NCBI GenBank assembly: GCA_964385505.1
Contig: CAYLPI010000008.1
Location: forward strand, 1-52,854
DNA: 52,854 bases
Reading direction: 5' to 3'
From: CAITSH01 sp964385505
GTDB lineage: Bacteria; Pseudomonadota; Gammaproteobacteria; Burkholderiales; SG8-39
Shown: positions 49,433 through 52,854 of the stretch, one piece after another
Position numbering within the stretch: the stretch's first letter is position 1
How the letters are laid out: every line of letters begins with the position of its first letter
Notes under the pieces: model-generated
Told to the model about the DNA's origin: nothing
Database searches by the model: none
What the model saw: the letters and a program-made list of their open reading frames with translations, nothing else
Position numbers and translations under genes: made by a program

Positions 49433-50337
49433 TGAGCGAAACCATGGCGGGCCTGCGGCGCAAGATCGGCAGCGCCGGCGACCTGCAGTCGGTGGTTCGC
49501 TCGATGAAGGCGCTGGCGGCCTCGAGTATCGGCCAATATGAGCGATCGGTACGCGCGTTGGCGGACTACGATCGGACCGTGCAGTTGGGGCTGAGCGTTT
49601 GTTTACGGATGAGCGCACCGGCGGCGCTGATGCCGGAGGCCCCCCCCCGCCCAGGAGAGGCCTGCGTCGGAGCGGTCGTATTCGGTTCCGATCAAGGCTT
49701 GGTGGGACAGTTCAATGACGTCATAGCGGATTTTGCCGTAAAGACCCTGGCCACTGTTCCGGGCAAACTTCGGGTCTGGGTTGTCGGCGAACGCGTGCAC
49801 ACCCGCCTGTCGGAATCGGGCCTGCCGCTGGTCGGATTCTTCGGTGTGCCAAACTCCGTCAAGGCCATCGCCCCGCTAGTCGGGCAGATTCTCGTCGAGA
49901 GCGAGTCGCGCGACGGCCAGGGTGCGCTCACGGGGCTATACCTGCTCTACAACCGGCCCGGCAACGGCGCCGTCTATGCGCCCGTCAGCCAGCGACTGCT
50001 GCCGCTGGACGAAACCTGGCGGCGCAAGGCGGCGGTGCCTCCGTGGCCGACGGGCGACCTGCCCGAGATCGTCGGTGGCGGCAACGCGACCCTGCGGGCG
50101 CTCATTCGCGAATATCTTTTCGTTTCGCTGTTCCGGGCGTGCGCCGAATCCCTCGCAAGCGAAAATGCGAGCCGCCTGGCGGCGATGGAGCGTGCTGATA
50201 AAAACATCGACGAATTACTGGAAAATCTCCGCAGCACATTCCACCTCCTGCGGCAAAGTTCCATAAACGAGGAATTGTTCGACGTCATCTCCGGCTACGA
50301 GGCGCTTTCGACGAAGCAGCAGGGGGCAACGCCCTAG
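49432..50337 (+). CDS. atpG: N-type ATPase subunit gamma
   Basis: The rotating central shaft of the head. The 301-residue product has the N-terminal helix MAGLRRKIGSAGDLQSVVRS with MKALAASS, the Rossmann-like part with VFGSDQGLVGQFNDVI, and the C-terminal helix ASRLAAMERADKNIDELLEN ending RQSSINEELFDVISGYEAL. The ATG overlaps the hpf stop (TGATG), with GGAGGAG directly upstream, and an in-frame GTG at 49429 is an alternative. It closes the operon, as in all N-ATPase clusters. Confidence 0.92.
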   Translation: MSETMAGLRRKIGSAGDLQSVVRSMKALAASSIGQYERSVRALADYDRTVQLGLSVCLRMSAPAALMPEAPPRPGEACVGAVVFGSDQGLVGQFNDVIADFAVKTLATVPGKLRVWVVGERVHTRLSESGLPLVGFFGVPNSVKAIAPLVGQILVESESRDGQGALTGLYLLYNRPGNGAVYAPVSQRLLPLDETWRRKAAVPPWPTGDLPEIVGGGNATLRALIREYLFVSLFRACAESLASENASRLAAMERADKNIDELLENLRSTFHLLRQSSINEELFDVISGYEALSTKQQGATP

Positions 50338-50926
50338 ATAGTCGCCCTTCAGGTGCATCTGACCAGGTCGGTGACGTATTGCATGACGTATTGCAGCACT
50401 GGTGTTTTTTCTCAAGTGGAACGTACTGCAGTTGCCCGTTATCGGCCGATTAATACACGCACGATTGGGCGAACGAGCAAATAGCGATAAACATGTTCAA
50501 CCACTGTTTGATATTGCCTCCTGAACCAGATTGCGACGGACCAATATTCCCGACCCGTCGCGAATGCAAAGGAATGGCCTTCCTCTTTCAGTAAATTTGT
50601 GGATGAATTGACTCTCCCTGATGCGCACCGCAATTGTTCTATCTGGCGAACATTAGCTGAAGCAGCATGCATTGAGGGCTTGATTGCCACAGCTTGATAA
50701 CGAACATACTGCCTTTATTGGTGTCAGTGGCGGTTAAACAACTTGTTGACACCCTAAACTTTTCGTCTATCCGGGAGTTCGCCATCGCACAGACGCCTTG
50801 AATCTTCGCGTTTATAAGGAGGGGGGCAAAGCGGGTTTTCCTGTCGATTCGATGTTCGGCAGATATCGCAGGTTTTGCCTGTCGCGCCGCGCTCTCGGTC
50901 TGCATACCAACAACAGGAACTTCTTC
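50338..50926. other. Intergenic stretch of lower GC content, no supported gene
   Basis: After atpG comes a 12-base tandem duplication (50372-50395), then about 400 bases clearly poorer in GC than the rest of the window. Short open frames on both strands (for example minus 50439-50690) match nothing I recognise. TTGACA at 50746-50751 lacks a good -10. The base composition and the broken genes that follow suggest recombined or imported DNA. Confidence 0.6.
50372..50395. repeat. 12-base tandem duplication after atpG
   Basis: TGACGTATTGCA occurs twice without a spacer (50372-50383, 50384-50395), 35 bases past the atpG stop. Function unknown. Confidence 0.55.
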
Positions 50927-50993
50927 ATGAAGTCACCTCGCACGCTTGCAATTGCGGAGGCCACAGCCACTCTCAGCTTTGTCGGATGTGCCT
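50927..50993 (+). pseudogene. 5' fragment of a small lipoprotein gene
   Basis: An ATG opens MKSPRTLAIAEATATLSFVG followed by Cys-Ala: a lipoprotein signal peptide with lipobox FVGC. After about 22 residues the sequence joins, in another frame, a copper-ATPase gene at IACPCALG. The remaining frame to 51085 is antisense-like noise. So this looks like the start of a lipoprotein gene cut by a deletion. No clear ribosome binding site is seen, which keeps the call tentative. Confidence 0.4.
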
Positions 50994-52079
50994 ATCGCCT
51001 GCCCCTGTGCGCTGGGCCTGGTCACCCCGATGTCCACCATCGTCGCCAGCGGTCGCGGTGCGACGCAGGGCGTACTGTTCCGTGACGCCGCCGCGATAGG
51101 GAACCTTTGCAAAGTCGATACGCTGATCGTCGACAAGACCGGCACGCTCACCGAAGGCAAGCCGGCCTTCGAGCGGGCGGTGGGCACCAACGGATTCAAC
51201 GAGGACGAGGTCTTGCGTCTGGCGGCGAGCCTCGACCAAGGCAGCGAACACCCCTTGGCGGCGGCCATTGTCAACGCAGCGCGGGAGCGCAAGCTCTCCC
51301 TGGAGAAAGCCGATCAGTTCGATTCCGCGTCGGGCATCGGCGTGAAAGGCGCCGTCGGGGGCAAGTCCCTGGCCATCGGCAATGCGACGTTGATGCAACA
51401 ACTCGGCATCGACGTGGCGCCGCTGGCGAAACAGGCCGAGGCAATGCGCGGTCAGGGCGCCAGCGTCATGCTCCTGGCGGTCGAGGGCAAACTGGCCGGG
51501 TTGCTTGGCGTATCCGATCCAGTCAAGGCCACGACATCGGACGCACTGGCAAAGCTGCGCAAGTCCGGGCTGCGCATCATCATGGCCACCGGCGACGGGA
51601 TCACGACGGCTCAGGCCGTAGGCAAGCGCCTGGGCATCGACGAAGTTCATGGCGAGGTCGAGCCGGCCGACAAGCTTCAATTGGTCGCGCGCCTGCAGAA
51701 GGAAGGCCGAATCGTCGCGATGGCTGGCGACGGTATCAACGATGCCCCAGCCCTGGCCAAATCCAACGTCGGCATCGCGATGGGCACGGGCACCGACGTG
51801 GCCATGAACAGCGCCCAACTCACGCTGGTCAAGGGCGATCTTCGCGGAATCGCGACGGCGCGGGCGCTGTCTCTGGCCACGGTGGCCAACATGAAGCAGA
51901 ACCTCGCTTTCGCATTCGTCTACAACATGCTGGGCGTGCCGCTGGCCGCCGGCGTGCTGTTCCCCTTCACCGGTTGGCTCCTATCACCGATGATCGGCGC
52001 GCTGGCGATGAGCCTCAGCTCGGTGTCGGTGATCAGTAACGCGCTGAGACTGAGGATGACAGCGCTTGAACCGGACTGA
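50994..52079 (+). pseudogene. copA: 5'-truncated copper-type P-type ATPase
   Basis: The C-terminal half of a heavy-metal (PIB-type) ATPase. It begins exactly at the metal-site motif IACPCALGLVTPMS. It keeps the phosphorylation site VDKTGTLTEGKP, the nucleotide-domain SEHPLAAAI, the hinge AMAGDGINDAPALA and the last two membrane helices (FVYNMLGVPLAAGVLFPFTG). The metal-binding domains, the first six helices and the actuator domain are missing, so the product cannot pump. A TTG at 50946 and an ATG at 51030 leave the frame open, but neither restores a protein. The CPC motif with MSxxS points to Cu(I) export. Confidence 0.82.
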
Positions 52080-52385
52080 TTCGGCTGGCGCCGCTGCGGT
52101 GTTTATCCACTCACAGTTGCTCGGGGCAAGATCGCCAGCCGAAAGGGGGTAGAGTATCTCAATACGCACGCCGGTCCGTGGCCGGTGCCGGCCTGGCACA
52201 GTGACGCTTCACGCTCGGAATAGCCGAATCGCAAGTTGTTACTTCCGCCCAGACACTATGACGGCTTCCGCAAAGATGACAACGAACAGAATCAGAACAC
52301 CGACCATCCAGCCTCACGAATCCATTCCAGCAATGACCTGCCCGCTGTCTCCCATACCAATACACCGTATAAAACAATAGGATTC
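52080..52385. other. Intergenic stretch between the ATPase remnant and the DUF2254 gene
   Basis: I see no gene here. A TATAAA at 52368-52373 lies 12 bases before the next start codon but lacks a convincing -35 hexamer. There is no terminator-like hairpin after the ATPase remnant. Confidence 0.5.
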
Positions 52386-52854
52386 ATGAAAGCGCTGCTG
52401 CTGAAATATTGGGATCGTGTTCGATCCGGTTTCTGGTTCGTGCCAGCGGTCATGGCGTCCCTGGCCGTGGCACTGGCCGTCTGCGCGATCGAACTCGACA
52501 AGACCGTTGCCGAGGGCTGGCTGCAGCGCCTGGGCTGGATCTATTCCGGTGGTGCCGATGGTGCAAGCCAGCTGCTGGGCACCGTGGCCGGATCGATGAT
52601 CGCCATCGCCGGGACCGTGTTCTCGATGACGCTGGTGGCGCTGTCTCTCGCCTCGTCCCAGCTGGGCCCGCGCCTGCTGCGAAACTTCATGCGCGACACC
52701 GCCAACCAAGTGGTGCTGGGTACCTTCGTAGCCACGTTCGTGTACTGCCTGCTCGTGTTGCGCACCATCCGGCGTGCCGACGAGGTGGCCTTCGTGCCGC
52801 ATCTGTCCGTCAGCATCGGCGTGCTGCTGGCCATGGTCAGCATCGGGGTGCTGA
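52386..52854 (+). CDS. DUF2254 membrane protein (partial, runs off the window)
   Basis: The first 156 residues of a larger membrane protein, cut by the window edge. It starts MKALLLKYWDRVRSGFWFVP. It has membrane helices at about 17-35, 65-90, 110-125 and 143 onward, and the family-typical SMIAIAGTVFSMTLVALSLA then SSQLGPRLLRNFMRD. DUF2254 proteins are inner-membrane proteins of unknown function, usually about 420 residues, often found in betaproteobacterial stress islands. The frame is open to the last base. Confidence 0.8.
   Translation, partial: MKALLLKYWDRVRSGFWFVPAVMASLAVALAVCAIELDKTVAEGWLQRLGWIYSGGADGASQLLGTVAGSMIAIAGTVFSMTLVALSLASSQLGPRLLRNFMRDTANQVVLGTFVATFVYCLLVLRTIRRADEVAFVPHLSVSIGVLLAMVSIGVL

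Noticed and set aside
50439..50690. An 83-codon minus-strand frame in the low-GC spacer after atpG.
   Set aside because: No recognisable family, no ribosome binding site, and codon use unlike neighbouring genes.
50338..52385. Insertion sequence or prophage as the cause of the broken copper ATPase.
   Set aside because: No transposase, integrase, terminal inverted repeats or target-site duplication could be found.

Overview
The window looks like chromosomal DNA of a high-GC betaproteobacterium, most likely Burkholderiales-like or a close relative. Three things point there: the core run pyrG-kdsA-eno-ftsB, five Bug-family (tripartite tricarboxylate) periplasmic receptors with no matching membrane genes, and an N-type ATPase operon. 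This is inferred from gene content; there is no rRNA gene to place it. A 100-base run of N at 15752-15851 shows that this is an assembled scaffold.

Layout. 40-1604: permease and ATPase of a sulfonate/nitrate-type ABC importer. 1708-5968: pyrG, kdsA, eno, ftsB. 6037-10927: a SAF-domain dehydrogenase, a YlqF-type GTPase, a Bug receptor and a flavoprotein. 11066-15423: parE-parC (topoisomerase IV). 15942-26939: a catabolic block with two parallel Rieske oxygenase modules. Each has an alpha and a beta subunit, a dehydrogenase or reductase, and a Bug receptor; an FAD monooxygenase and another Bug receptor follow. 27161-33783: a Crp-family regulator, a GAF-GAF-PAS nucleotide cyclase with a small helical-repeat partner, and the RNA-binding protein Tex. 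33780-40725: more accessory metabolism, namely a broken class II aldolase locus, a shikimate-dehydrogenase-like enzyme, a solute-binding protein, a deacetylase, a Bug receptor and an amidase. 40769-52854: a stress/energy island. It holds a probable small RNA gene, two exported Gly/Met-rich proteins, a shortened DUF302 protein, a complete N-ATPase operon (atpDCQRBEFA-hpf-atpG), a decayed copper ATPase and the start of a DUF2254 membrane protein.

How the genes fit together. The Rieske blocks look like separate uptake-plus-oxidation modules for aromatic or related acids. Electron-transfer partners for the oxygenases are not in the window. The N-ATPase operon carries a ribosome-hibernation (HPF/RaiA-like) gene between atpA and atpG, tightly spaced with both. 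This suggests that an auxiliary rotary ATPase is co-expressed with a translation-silencing factor under stress.

Most notable items: (1) the hpf insertion and the disordered tails on four N-ATPase subunits; (2) a leftward small RNA gene at about 41005-41143 with a near-consensus promoter, tandem 12-mers just upstream and an intrinsic terminator; (3) a 187-residue protein built of five exact 36-residue repeats beside the cyclase; (4) an out-of-frame chimera of two class II aldolase genes; (5) an assembly gap whose two edges share the same 12-mer, so it may be false.
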